DNA from: Candidatus Eisenbacteria bacterium
Lineage (GTDB): Bacteria; Eisenbacteria; RBG-16-71-46; JASEGR01
DNA length: 45,430 bases
Assembly: GCA_030017955.1 (NCBI GenBank)
Contig: JASEGR010000014.1
Coordinates: forward strand, 1 to 45,430
Direction of reading: 5' to 3'
Shown piece after piece: positions 8,155-16,361 of the stretch (the stretch's first letter is position 1; each line of letters starts with the position of its first letter). The notes beneath the pieces are model-generated. The model searched no databases. It worked only from the letters and a program-made list of their open reading frames with translations, and was not told the DNA's origin. Made by a program: the position numbers and the translations under genes.

Positions 8155-8190
8155 GAAAAACTTTGGAAACCAATTGGCGGAGGAGAAGGA

Positions 8191-8625
8191 ATGAAGACGT
8201 TTACGCCCAGAAAAGAGGATATTAAGGAGAAGTGGTATTTGGTCGATGCCGAGGGGAAGACCCTGGGGAGAATGGCGACTGCGGTTGCCTCGTTATTGAG
8301 GGGGAAGACCTCTCCTGAATTTACCCCGCACCTCGGTCCCGGGAACCATGTGATCATCGTGAATGCCGAGAAGGTCAAGGTGACCGGAAGGAAACGGGAG
8401 CAGAAGACTTACTTCAGGCATTCGGGTTATCCTGGAGGGATGAAGGTCACGAGCTTCAAGAAACTCCAAGCTGCAAAGCCGGAGAAGATTGTCATGCTTG
8501 CAGTGAAAGGGATGATTCCCAAGACGAAGCTGGGGAGGGCTCTTCTCACAAATCTCAAAATCTACAGCGGGCCCAATCATCCTCATGTTGCGCAGCGCCC
8601 TGAGAATTTTGAGATAGTCCGCTGA
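8191..8625 (+). CDS. rplM: 50S ribosomal protein L13
   Basis: L13 is an early-assembly protein of the large subunit. The 144-residue product shows the family order [16 protein letters not shown] near the start, [16 protein letters not shown], then [10 protein letters not shown] and [11 protein letters not shown], ending in [14 protein letters not shown]. Length and start are typical; the ATG follows GGAGGAGAAGGA, a strong ribosome binding site. It pairs with rpsI downstream, the almost universal L13-S9 operon. Confidence 0.98.
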   Translation: MKTFTPRKEDIKEKWYLVDAEGKTLGRMATAVASLLRGKTSPEFTPHLGPGNHVIIVNAEKVKVTGRKREQKTYFRHSGYPGGMKVTSFKKLQAAKPEKIVMLAVKGMIPKTKLGRALLTNLKIYSGPNHPHVAQRPENFEIVR

Positions 8626-8670
8626 GCAAATCGGGAGAGCTTCACGTTTTCGGAGAAAGGAGCTAAATAG

Positions 8671-9060
8671 GTGGTTGAAGGAGCAAGTGCAACTGGAAGA
8701 AGAAAGGAAGCAGTGGCCAAGGTGAAGATCTTCCCGGGGAGCGGGAAAGTTCAGGTGAACGGCAAACCGCTGGGAGAATACTTCCCGAGAACGGTTGAGG
8801 AAGCCACCGTTGTCGAACCCTTCGTGATCGCAAATCTGGCTGGGAAATATGACGTGGCAGCCAGCGTGCGCGGTGGAGGACCACATGGGCAGGCCGGCGC
8901 AGTGAGATTGGGTGTAGCCAGGGCGCTGGCCAGGCTTGAACCTGATTCAAAAGGGATCCTCGGAAAAAGCGGCATGCTTACGAGAGATCCGAGGATGAAG
9001 GAACGGAAGAAGTACGGCCAGGCTGCGGCCAGGAAAAGATTCCAGTTCTCAAAGAGATGA
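8671..9060 (+). CDS. rpsI: 30S ribosomal protein S9
   Basis: S9 contacts P-site tRNA in the small-subunit head through its C-terminal tail. The 129 residues include ATGRRKEAVAKVKIFPG near the N-terminus, GGGPHGQAGAVRLGVARAL in the middle and the basic tail ending KRFQFSKR, whose terminal Lys-Arg is the conserved tRNA contact. The GTG start at 8671 follows AAGGAG by eight bases. It lies 45 bases after rplM, in the same transcript. Confidence 0.98.
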   Translation: MVEGASATGRRKEAVAKVKIFPGSGKVQVNGKPLGEYFPRTVEEATVVEPFVIANLAGKYDVAASVRGGGPHGQAGAVRLGVARALARLEPDSKGILGKSGMLTRDPRMKERKKYGQAAARKRFQFSKR

Positions 9061-9181
9061 TACGTGCCTAGTGAGAATCGAAGGCGCGAATCGTCCTCCG
9101 TGGTTTTCTCAAGCTTCGCTTTCCAGGTGCTGGCACAGTTGGTCGTTGTTCGGGCAGGTAAAACACACGCCGTCTCTTTCC

Positions 9182-9225
9182 GGTCGAACGGTGCCCTGAC
9201 ATGCTGATGGCAGGGTTTTTCGACC
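9182..9225 (+). terminator. Terminator or attenuator in the rpsB leader
   Basis: CCCTG (9194-9198) and CAT (9200-9202) pair with ATG (9207-9209) and CAGGG (9211-9215), with one A-G mismatch and a GCTG loop, followed by TTTTT (9216-9220). This has the form of an intrinsic terminator. A second pair of arms, GGTCGA (9182-9187) and TCGACC (9220-9225), encloses it and uses the last T of the T-tract, so a larger competing fold is possible. It may simply end the rplM-rpsI transcript or may attenuate rpsB-tsf. The 9061-9271 gap holds no gene that I can support. Confidence 0.6.
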
Positions 9226-9271
9226 AGCTTCAAAGACGGCGGAGGGACTAACCGGAAAAAGGAGGATTGTC

Positions 9272-10018
9272 GTGCGTGAGATTGGAATGAAGGATCTTCT
9301 CGAAGCAGGGGTTCATTTCGGGCATCAGACCAGGAGATGGAACCCAAAGATGAAGAAGTTCATCTTCATCGAGAGAAATGGAATCTACATCATCGATCTC
9401 CAGAAGACACAGAAATGCATCGAGGAGGCGAAGAAAGCAATAGCTGAATGCGTAAAAGCCGGTGGGGCCATTCTCTTTGTCGGGACCAAAAAGCAGGGAA
9501 AGGATTCTATCAGGGAAGAAGCTCAGAAATGCGGGATGTTTTACGTGAATGAGAGATGGCTCGGGGGGATGCTCACGAACTTCGAGACAATACGGTCCAA
9601 CATAAAACGTTTGCTTGAATTGGAACGGATAAGCTCCGACGGAACGTTCAACGCGTTCTCAAAGAAGGAGGCCGCCCGGCTGGACAAGGAGAAGCAGAAG
9701 CTGGAGCGTTCTTTCTCCGGGATAAAAGGTATGACAGTGCTTCCTTCCATGGTTTTTGTGGTGGATACAAAGAAAGAGAAGATTGCTGTCGCTGAGGCAA
9801 ATAGATTGAAGATACCGGTAGTCGGCACCGTCGATACGAACTGCGACCCAGATCCCATCGATTACCCGCTGCCCGGAAATGACGATGCCATAAGGGCAAT
9901 AAAACTCTTTTGCTCCATCGTAAGTGACACTGTCATTCAGGCCAGGGAGGAGGCAGCCGAGGGCGGAGCGAATGTGGAAGCGGTTGGTACAAACAATCTG
10001 GTTGACTCTCGTGAGTAA
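9272..10018 (+). CDS. rpsB: 30S ribosomal protein S2
   Basis: S2 is a late-assembling small-subunit protein. The 248 residues begin at the conserved segment [20 protein letters not shown] and include [36 protein letters not shown] and [22 protein letters not shown], all characteristic. The GTG at 9272 follows AAAAAGGAGG by seven bases. It begins the long rpsB-tsf-pyrH-frr-uppS-cdsA-dxr-rseP-Omp85 run and has its own leader with an attenuator-like hairpin. Confidence 0.98.
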   Translation: MREIGMKDLLEAGVHFGHQTRRWNPKMKKFIFIERNGIYIIDLQKTQKCIEEAKKAIAECVKAGGAILFVGTKKQGKDSIREEAQKCGMFYVNERWLGGMLTNFETIRSNIKRLLELERISSDGTFNAFSKKEAARLDKEKQKLERSFSGIKGMTVLPSMVFVVDTKKEKIAVAEANRLKIPVVGTVDTNCDPDPIDYPLPGNDDAIRAIKLFCSIVSDTVIQAREEAAEGGANVEAVGTNNLVDSRE

Positions 10019-10078
10019 AGAATAGGAGAGAATTCCGGCTACGTTTTCAAAGAAATCCAATTATAAAAGGAGCAGGTC

Positions 10079-10672
10079 ATGAATGTTTCTGTATCTCAGG
10101 TGAAGGAGCTCAGGGAAAGAACCGGTGCAGCGATGATTGAGTGTAAGAAAGCACTCGTTGAGACCGGCGGCGATCTCGAAGCTGCTGTAAGCCATTTGAA
10201 GAAGAAGGGACTTCTTGATGCCGAGAAGAAGTCCGGGAGGGAAGCAAGGGAAGGATTGATAGAGGCATACATCCATCCCGGGAGCAGGGTGGGAGTTCTT
10301 GTTGAAGTAAACTGCGAGACTGATTTCGTCGCCAGGACAGATGAGTTCAAGAATCTTGTAAGAAACATCGCGCTCCAGATTGCAGCGTTAAGCCCCGTGT
10401 CCGTGGGAAGAGACGCTATTCCGGCTGATATCCTGGAAAAAGAAAAAGCCAGGCACCGCGAGGAAGCCCTTGCCCTGGGAAAACCTGCAAATGTGGTTGA
10501 AAAGATAGTCGAAGGAAGAATGGAAAAGTTCTACACCGAAATCTGTCTGCTCGATCAGTTGTACATCAGAGATCCCGAGAAGAAAGTCTCAGACCTGATT
10601 AAGGAACACATTGCAACTCTCGGTGAGAACATCGTCGTAAGAAAATTCAGCAGATTCGCGCTTGGCGAATAA
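10079..10672 (+). CDS. tsf: Translation elongation factor Ts
   Basis: EF-Ts exchanges GDP for GTP on EF-Tu. The N-terminal UBA-like domain has KELRERTGAAMIECKKAL, followed by the TDFVAR motif (about residue 80), which inserts next to the EF-Tu nucleotide site. At 197 residues it is the short, Thermus-like form that lacks much of the C-terminal dimerisation region found in the roughly 283-residue Escherichia protein. The ATG at 10079 has AAAAGGAG about seven bases upstream. Confidence 0.97.
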   Translation: MNVSVSQVKELRERTGAAMIECKKALVETGGDLEAAVSHLKKKGLLDAEKKSGREAREGLIEAYIHPGSRVGVLVEVNCETDFVARTDEFKNLVRNIALQIAALSPVSVGRDAIPADILEKEKARHREEALALGKPANVVEKIVEGRMEKFYTEICLLDQLYIRDPEKKVSDLIKEHIATLGENIVVRKFSRFALGE

Positions 10673-10733
10673 TCAAACAACTCCATCAGCGCTGTCCTTC
10701 AATGAACGGCCTCATTCTCTTCGGGTGTAGCCT

Positions 10734-11468
10734 TTGACGAAAACTGAAAGAAAGAAGCTCCGGTACCGCCGCATTCTCCTCAAGCTTAGCGGAGAGAGCC
10801 TGGCGGGCAATCTGGCCGGCGGTATTGACCCCGAGAGATTGTCCTCAATATCCAAAGAAATCAAGGAAACGAAAGAGCTCGGAGTGGATGTCGGCATAGT
10901 AATCGGGGGAGGCAACATCTTCAGGGGAAGTGCGGCATCAGCGTTGGGAATCGAAAGGGTAAGCGCAGATTCCATGGGCATGCTCGGAACCGTGATAAAT
11001 GCCCTGGCGCTTCAGAGCATTCTGGAGAGAGTCGGCGTGGAGACCAGGGTCTTGACGGCGATAAGGATGGAGGCGCTGGCGGAGCCGTACATCAGAAGAC
11101 GCGCGGTGAGACATCTGGAGAAAGGCAGAGTCATCATCCTTGCGGGGGGGACTGGAAACCCCTACTTCACGACTGACACGGCCGCCGTTCTGCGGGCAGT
11201 CGAAGTTGAAGCCGACGTGATTCTCAAGGCGACAAGAGTCGAAGGCGTCTATGACGCAGACCCGGAGATTGATCCGAAGGCGACGCGTTTCGATTCTCTG
11301 AGCTATCTTGATGTTCTTACAAAAGGACTCAAGGTAATGGATGCAACTGCCATTTCTCTTTGCATGGACAACAAGCTTGCCCTCATAGTCTTCAATGTAA
11401 CAAAATATGGAAACCTGAAAAGAATAGTAAAGGGTGAGAGAATAGGGACCCTAGTCTCGGAGGGATAA
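10734..11468 (+). CDS. pyrH: UMP kinase (uridylate kinase)
   Basis: PyrH phosphorylates UMP to UDP in pyrimidine synthesis; the bacterial enzyme belongs to the amino-acid-kinase family. The 244 residues show [10 protein letters not shown] at the N-terminus, [12 protein letters not shown] with the glycine-rich anion hole, [26 protein letters not shown] and the [12 protein letters not shown] segment. The start is TTG at 10734 without a strong ribosome binding site; this start places the protein a normal distance before the kinase core. It lies between tsf and frr, the usual order. Confidence 0.96.
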   Translation: MTKTERKKLRYRRILLKLSGESLAGNLAGGIDPERLSSISKEIKETKELGVDVGIVIGGGNIFRGSAASALGIERVSADSMGMLGTVINALALQSILERVGVETRVLTAIRMEALAEPYIRRRAVRHLEKGRVIILAGGTGNPYFTTDTAAVLRAVEVEADVILKATRVEGVYDADPEIDPKATRFDSLSYLDVLTKGLKVMDATAISLCMDNKLALIVFNVTKYGNLKRIVKGERIGTLVSEG

Positions 11469-11469
11469 A

Positions 11470-12027
11470 ATGGAAAAGAAGATCCTGGCTGAGGCAGAGG
11501 ATCGGATGAAAAAGGCAATCGTAAATGTCGGGCATGAGCTTGCCCAGATCAGAACCGGAAAAGCCAGTTCTACCCTGCTTGACATCGTCAAGGTCAATTA
11601 CCATGGAACAATGCTTCCTGTCAATCAGGTGGCGACAATCACCGTCCCGGAGCCGCGCCTCATCGTCATACAACCGTGGGAGAAAGGCGTTCTTCCGGAA
11701 GTCGTCAAGGCAATTCAGAAGTCTGATCTTGGATTGAATCCCATCGATGACGGTATCACGGTAAAACTCTCTATCCCCTCACTTACGGAGGAAAGAAGAA
11801 AGGACCTTGCAAAACTGGTGGCTAAGCTTGCAGAGGAGGGGCGGATTGCGATAAGGGCAGCCAGAAGAGACGCAAATGACCATCTGAAGAAGCTCGAGAA
11901 GGAAGAGCATCTCTCAGAGGACTTATCAAAGAGGTCTCAGGCCGAGACGCAAAAACTCACGGATAAATACATTTCTCAAATTGACGAACTGCTGGCAAAG
12001 AAACAGAAGGAAATAATGGAGGTGTAG
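11470..12027 (+). CDS. frr: Ribosome recycling factor
   Basis: RRF splits post-termination ribosomes together with EF-G. The 185 residues are typical, with RTGKASSTLLD, the LPVNQVATITVPEPRLIVIQPW segment (positions about 50-75) and PSLTEERRKDLAKLV. It begins one base after pyrH ends, next to GGAGG within the pyrH 3' end, and is clearly cotranscribed. Domain I helices with heptad patterns fill the C-terminal third. Confidence 0.98.
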   Translation: MEKKILAEAEDRMKKAIVNVGHELAQIRTGKASSTLLDIVKVNYHGTMLPVNQVATITVPEPRLIVIQPWEKGVLPEVVKAIQKSDLGLNPIDDGITVKLSIPSLTEERRKDLAKLVAKLAEEGRIAIRAARRDANDHLKKLEKEEHLSEDLSKRSQAETQKLTDKYISQIDELLAKKQKEIMEV

Positions 12028-12095
12028 AACCTCTATTCCCTCAGAAGCCTGTCTCCTTGTTGTTCCCGAGGAGCACTTCTCTTCCCGGTGATGGA

Positions 12096-12836
12096 ATGAA
12101 GACTTTTCCCGCAAAGAAACAGATACTGAAGGCCGGTAACCTTCCAAGGCACATCGCCGTAATAATGGATGGAAACGGAAGGTGGGCCAGGAAAAGAGCG
12201 CTCCCAAGAATTGCCGGACACAGGGCCGGCAGGAAAGCCGTCCGCGAAGTAGTGGAAGGGTGTGTCGAGCTGGGAATCGAATTCCTTACCCTTTACACAT
12301 TCTCCAGAGAGAACTGGTCAAGACCGGCGAATGAAGTGAATGCGCTGATGAGAATTCTTGAACGGGTATTGAGAGAAGAGAGGGAGGAACTCAAAGAGCA
12401 GAATGTCAGGCTTGCGGTTCTTGGAAGAATCGAGGACCTCCCCCCGGCATCGAGGAGAGTGGTACTCGAGACGGTAGAATATCTGTCAGGATGCACCGGA
12501 ATGATCTTGAATCTTGCGCTGAGCTACGGAGGCCGGAGGGAAATTGTTGACGCAGCCCGCAAGTTGAGCGAATCCGTTCTTGCCGGGAAGATGAGGCCCT
12601 CGAGGATCGATGAGGAGACGTTCAGGATGTTCCTCTACAACGGGGCGCTGCCGGATCCCGACCTCCTGATACGGACAAGCGGCGAGATGAGAATAAGCAA
12701 TTTCCTCCTGTGGCAGCTTGCATATTCCGAAATGTGGATAACTGACGTCCTCTGGCCCGACTTCAGGAAAAAGCACCTCTTCCAGGCCATAGCGGAATAT
12801 CAGAAAAGAGAGAGAAGATTCGGAAAGGTTGACTGA
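12096..12836 (+). CDS. uppS: Isoprenyl (undecaprenyl) diphosphate synthase
   Basis: A cis-prenyltransferase that builds the lipid carrier for peptidoglycan and other envelope polymers. The 246-residue product has MDGNGRWA with the catalytic Asp, GHRAGRKAV, LTLYTFSRENW, the IRTSGEMRISNFLLWQLAYSE region and WPDF near the end. ATG at 12096 is preferred; an in-frame TTG at 12057 would add 13 residues not expected in the family. It is followed by cdsA and dxr, and dxr supplies its precursor pathway. Confidence 0.95.
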   Translation: MKTFPAKKQILKAGNLPRHIAVIMDGNGRWARKRALPRIAGHRAGRKAVREVVEGCVELGIEFLTLYTFSRENWSRPANEVNALMRILERVLREEREELKEQNVRLAVLGRIEDLPPASRRVVLETVEYLSGCTGMILNLALSYGGRREIVDAARKLSESVLAGKMRPSRIDEETFRMFLYNGALPDPDLLIRTSGEMRISNFLLWQLAYSEMWITDVLWPDFRKKHLFQAIAEYQKRERRFGKVD

Positions 12837-12913
12837 GAAACATTGATAGCCCGCGACCCCGAAGTGGATAGAAGACGGCCTGCCGGACCTTCTTCAGGCG
12901 ATCAGGCCGCCAG

Positions 12914-13741
12914 ATGATCTCTTCAGAGAGCAAAAGATACCTGAGCGGAATCGTTTTCATTCCCATTCTCATCCTTCTTTCACGGCTTGGAGGATTCTTC
13001 TTCCTTTTCCTTGCCGACCTGGTCATCCTGCTCGGTTCAATCGAATTCTACAGAATGGTCCGCCGGAAAGGTGCAAACCCGCTCATGATCCCCGGAGTCG
13101 TCTCCGGACTTGCCCTTAGCTGGTTTGCCTTCTGGAGTGCGGGCCGGGATCTTGTCCCCGTGCTCACTTTGGTTCTCATCGCACTCATGATCATGGAGCT
13201 GATGAGGAAAGATCCGTCAAATGCGCTGTATCGTATTGCAGCAACCTGGCTGTGTGTGGTGTATGTAGGATTGATGGCGAGCCATCTTGTTCTTCTTAGA
13301 GAAATGCCGAGAGTCACTATGCAATCCTACGCCGGCGGGAGCAGGTATGTGCTCCTCGTTTTTCTTGTGACTTGGGGTTGCGATACTGCCGCCTATATTA
13401 TCGGACGCAGGTGGGGGAGGCATCCTCTGATAGAAAGGGTGAGTCCCAAGAAGTCCGTTGAGGGATCCCTAGGTGGGCTTGCATTTGCGGTGGGATTTTC
13501 TCTGCTTGCAAAGTTCTGGTTTGCCGATTTTCTCTCTCTCGGACAAAGCCTCATTTTCGGTTTCCTGATCGGAGCGTTCGGGCAGCTCGGTGATCTCGTC
13601 GAATCGCTGATAAAAAGGGACGTTAATACGAAGGACTCATCCGGAACAATACCAGGGCATGGCGGCGTCCTCGATAGATTCGACAGTCTTCTGTTCACGG
13701 CCCCGCTGGCGTACTACTACCTGAGGATATTGCTGCGATAA
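12914..13741 (+). CDS. cdsA: Phosphatidate cytidylyltransferase
   Basis: CdsA makes CDP-diacylglycerol from phosphatidate and CTP at the inner membrane. The 275-residue protein is strongly hydrophobic with about seven or eight membrane segments. The C-terminal signature is present: WGCDTAAYIIGRRWGRH, SPKKSVEGSLGG, and KRDVNTKDSSGTIPGHGG with the closing DRFDSL. The ATG at 12914 gives the usual N-terminus. The 77-base gap after uppS holds nothing obvious. Confidence 0.96.
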   Translation: MISSESKRYLSGIVFIPILILLSRLGGFFFLFLADLVILLGSIEFYRMVRRKGANPLMIPGVVSGLALSWFAFWSAGRDLVPVLTLVLIALMIMELMRKDPSNALYRIAATWLCVVYVGLMASHLVLLREMPRVTMQSYAGGSRYVLLVFLVTWGCDTAAYIIGRRWGRHPLIERVSPKKSVEGSLGGLAFAVGFSLLAKFWFADFLSLGQSLIFGFLIGAFGQLGDLVESLIKRDVNTKDSSGTIPGHGGVLDRFDSLLFTAPLAYYYLRILLR

Positions 13742-13764
13742 TCAATGCCCGGAAAGGATGTCTG

Positions 13765-14952
13765 TTGTCTCAGAAGAAGCCGACAAACATAGTAATCTTG
13801 GGTTCTACCGGTTCGGTGGGACGAGCCTCGCTCGATGTAGTGAAGAGGCTTGGTGGGAGATTTTCCGTGATGGGGCTTTCCACAAGATGCCGTGTCGAGC
13901 TTCTTTCCGAGCAGGTCGAAGAATTCAGCCCCCGATTCGTGGCCATCCAGGATGAGAAAGCAGCTAGTGCATTCAAGGAGAATGCCCGAATACAGGGTGT
14001 GGAGGTCCTGAGCGGCAGTCAGGGGGTCGCTGAGCTTGCCGCGTTGGAGGAAGCAGACACCGTTGTCAATTCAGTAGTTGGGGCGGCAGGTCTTGTTCCC
14101 ACGTTGAGGGCGCTGGAAGCAGGCAAGAGGGTGGCTCTTGCAAATAAGGAGAGCCTTGTGGTTGGGGGACACCTGGTGATGAAAGCTGCACGGGACTCGG
14201 GCGGTGAGATCATCCCTGTTGATTCCGAGCACAGTTCGCTGTTTCAGTGCCTGGAAGGTGTGGAGAGAGACGAGATAGGGAGGATTTTTCTGACTGCGTC
14301 TGGTGGGCCGCTGCTCTCGGCTGACAAAAGAGCGCTGAGAAATTCCACGCCGGACAAGGTTCTTGCTCATCCGACCTGGAAGATGGGAAAGAGGATTACA
14401 GTGGATTCCGCCACGCTCATAAACAAAGGGTTCGAGGTGGTCGAGGCAGGGTGGCTCTTCGACATTGAACTCCCGAGAATATCTATTTTGATTCACCCGC
14501 AGTCAATCGTGCACGGGCTTGTGGAATTGATTGACGGGAATGTCATCGCCGGTCTGACCACTCCGGACATGAGAATACCAATTCAGCGGGCCCTGTGTTA
14601 TCCTGAAAGAGTTGGCACAGGTCTCCCCATTCTAGCTCTCGCAGAAGTCGGCGAGCTCAGCTTCTCTGAGCCGGATCTCGAAAGGTTTCCATGCCTGGGC
14701 CTTGCATTGAATGCGGCAGAGCGAGGCGGAACGGCTCCCGCTGCCTTGAATGCGGCAGATGAAATTCTGGTGGATGCTTTTGTTGATAACCGGATCTCAT
14801 TTGGAGACATAGCGGAAGTTCTTGCCGCCGTTCTCAAAGATCACAAGGACGTGGAGAATCCGGACCTTGAGACAGTTCTGAAGGTTGATGGTGATGTGAA
14901 GAGGCAAACCAGAGACCTCGTTCTGGAAGTCGAAGGGAGAAGTCGGCGTTGA
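13765..14952 (+). CDS. dxr: 1-deoxy-D-xylulose-5-phosphate reductoisomerase
   Basis: Dxr forms 2-C-methyl-D-erythritol 4-phosphate from DXP using NADPH, the committed step of the MEP isoprenoid pathway. The 395 residues have the dinucleotide-binding ILGSTGSVGRASLDV, LANKESLVVGG, PVDSEHSSLFQCL, LTASGGPL and the HPTWKMGKRITVDSATLINKG region that builds the metal and substrate site. The TTG at 13765 follows GGAAAGGA by six bases. It overlaps rseP by four bases. Confidence 0.97.
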   Translation: MSQKKPTNIVILGSTGSVGRASLDVVKRLGGRFSVMGLSTRCRVELLSEQVEEFSPRFVAIQDEKAASAFKENARIQGVEVLSGSQGVAELAALEEADTVVNSVVGAAGLVPTLRALEAGKRVALANKESLVVGGHLVMKAARDSGGEIIPVDSEHSSLFQCLEGVERDEIGRIFLTASGGPLLSADKRALRNSTPDKVLAHPTWKMGKRITVDSATLINKGFEVVEAGWLFDIELPRISILIHPQSIVHGLVELIDGNVIAGLTTPDMRIPIQRALCYPERVGTGLPILALAEVGELSFSEPDLERFPCLGLALNAAERGGTAPAALNAADEILVDAFVDNRISFGDIAEVLAAVLKDHKDVENPDLETVLKVDGDVKRQTRDLVLEVEGRSRR

Positions 14953-16307
14953 TCTACACCATACTGCTTGGCGGAATAGCTCTCGGGATTCTTGTAATAG
15001 TCCATGAATTCGGCCACTTTGTCGCCAGCAAGTTGTTCAAGGTGAGAGTGGAGAAATTCTCCGTAGGTTTCGGCCCCCGGATTCTCGGGAAGAAGATTGG
15101 CGACACAGAATACAAGATCTCGATTGTGCCGCTCGGCGGATACGTAAAACTGTCGGGTCAGACTGTCGAGGAGCTTTCGAGGCCGCCCGAACCGTATGAT
15201 TTCATATCCAAGCCGTGGTGGAACCGGGCGCTTATTGCACTTGGCGGACCCTTGATGAATTTTGTTTTCGCCATAGTTCTCGGAGTCACCATCTTTCTGG
15301 TCGGCATGAAGTTTCAGGATTTCAGCGCAGTGGCAGGGAGGGTGCTGGAGAACTCACTCCCGTACACTCTGGGCATAAGGAGCGGAGACAGGATAAAATC
15401 CGTTAACGGAAGGAGCGTATCTACCTGGAAAGACTTCAACCAGGAACTTGATCTCAACGAAAAGAACAGGGTGGACCCCAGCATCATCGTCGAGAGAGAG
15501 GGAAACGAGATAGGTTTCTCCTGGAAGGCGGGTCTCATTGACTCATTCTTCAGCGGCATATCTCCTGCCATAGAGCCGGTTGTCGGTTCCATCGTTCCCG
15601 GTATGCCTGCCTACCTGGCGGGAATGAGGATCGGAGACAGAATCATTTCGGTGGACTCGCAGCCGATCAAGGACTGGTACGACATACAGCTGCATATTCA
15701 CTCCAAACCGGACACTACTATCAGTATCCGCGCTCTGAGAGATGGAAGGACCCTGTCATTTTCCGTTAAGACTGTGAGCCAGGACATTCCCGGCGCCGGA
15801 AGAATAGGGCTCATAGGAATTTCGCTTCCGGACAGCCTTACCTACGTCGTAAGGACCGGATTCCTGAAGTCTGTGAAGAGGGGAGCCGAGGCGGCGGTGG
15901 CGATGGTGGTGAGCACGTACAAGGCATTCTGGGTCGTTGTGACCCATCCCTATTCCTTCAGAGAGTCGGTTGCAGGTCCTATTGCAATTGTCCAAATTAC
16001 GGCCGACCAGGCAAAGAAGGGGATTGACAGTTACCTTGTCTTTGTGATGGCGGTGAGCATAGCTCTTATGGTCTTCAACCTGCTGCCTATCCCGGTCCTC
16101 GACGGCGGGCATATACTCTTTTCTTGTTATGAAGGCATTTCAGGCAGGCCTCTTTCTCCGGGTAAGCAAAACTTGCTGCAAAAGGCCGGCATCGCGTTCA
16201 TCATCGCGCTCATGGTGCTTGCTCTGGTCAACGATACTGCTAAGATCATACAGAGAAGGCATGCAGTTACACAGGAGGCGCAGGAGCATCCCGGAGCGGA
16301 CAGATGA
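14949..16307 (+). CDS. rseP: RIP metalloprotease RseP (site-2 protease)
   Basis: An inner-membrane zinc protease that cuts transmembrane segments of anti-sigma factors and other substrates in regulated intramembrane proteolysis. His19-Glu20-x-x-His23 in VHEFGHF lies in the first helix, two PDZ domains occupy about residues 115-285, and the second zinc-ligand motif PIPVLDGGH lies in a C-terminal membrane segment. The length of 452 fits the two-PDZ class. The TTG start overlaps the dxr stop as TTGA. No rseA-like anti-sigma gene is visible in the window. Confidence 0.96.
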   Translation: MIYTILLGGIALGILVIVHEFGHFVASKLFKVRVEKFSVGFGPRILGKKIGDTEYKISIVPLGGYVKLSGQTVEELSRPPEPYDFISKPWWNRALIALGGPLMNFVFAIVLGVTIFLVGMKFQDFSAVAGRVLENSLPYTLGIRSGDRIKSVNGRSVSTWKDFNQELDLNEKNRVDPSIIVEREGNEIGFSWKAGLIDSFFSGISPAIEPVVGSIVPGMPAYLAGMRIGDRIISVDSQPIKDWYDIQLHIHSKPDTTISIRALRDGRTLSFSVKTVSQDIPGAGRIGLIGISLPDSLTYVVRTGFLKSVKRGAEAAVAMVVSTYKAFWVVVTHPYSFRESVAGPIAIVQITADQAKKGIDSYLVFVMAVSIALMVFNLLPIPVLDGGHILFSCYEGISGRPLSPGKQNLLQKAGIAFIIALMVLALVNDTAKIIQRRHAVTQEAQEHPGADR

Positions 16308-16361
16308 GTTCCTTCCTGGTTGTCTTCTTCGCAGTCCTCCGCGCTTAGAGGTGACAAGGCA

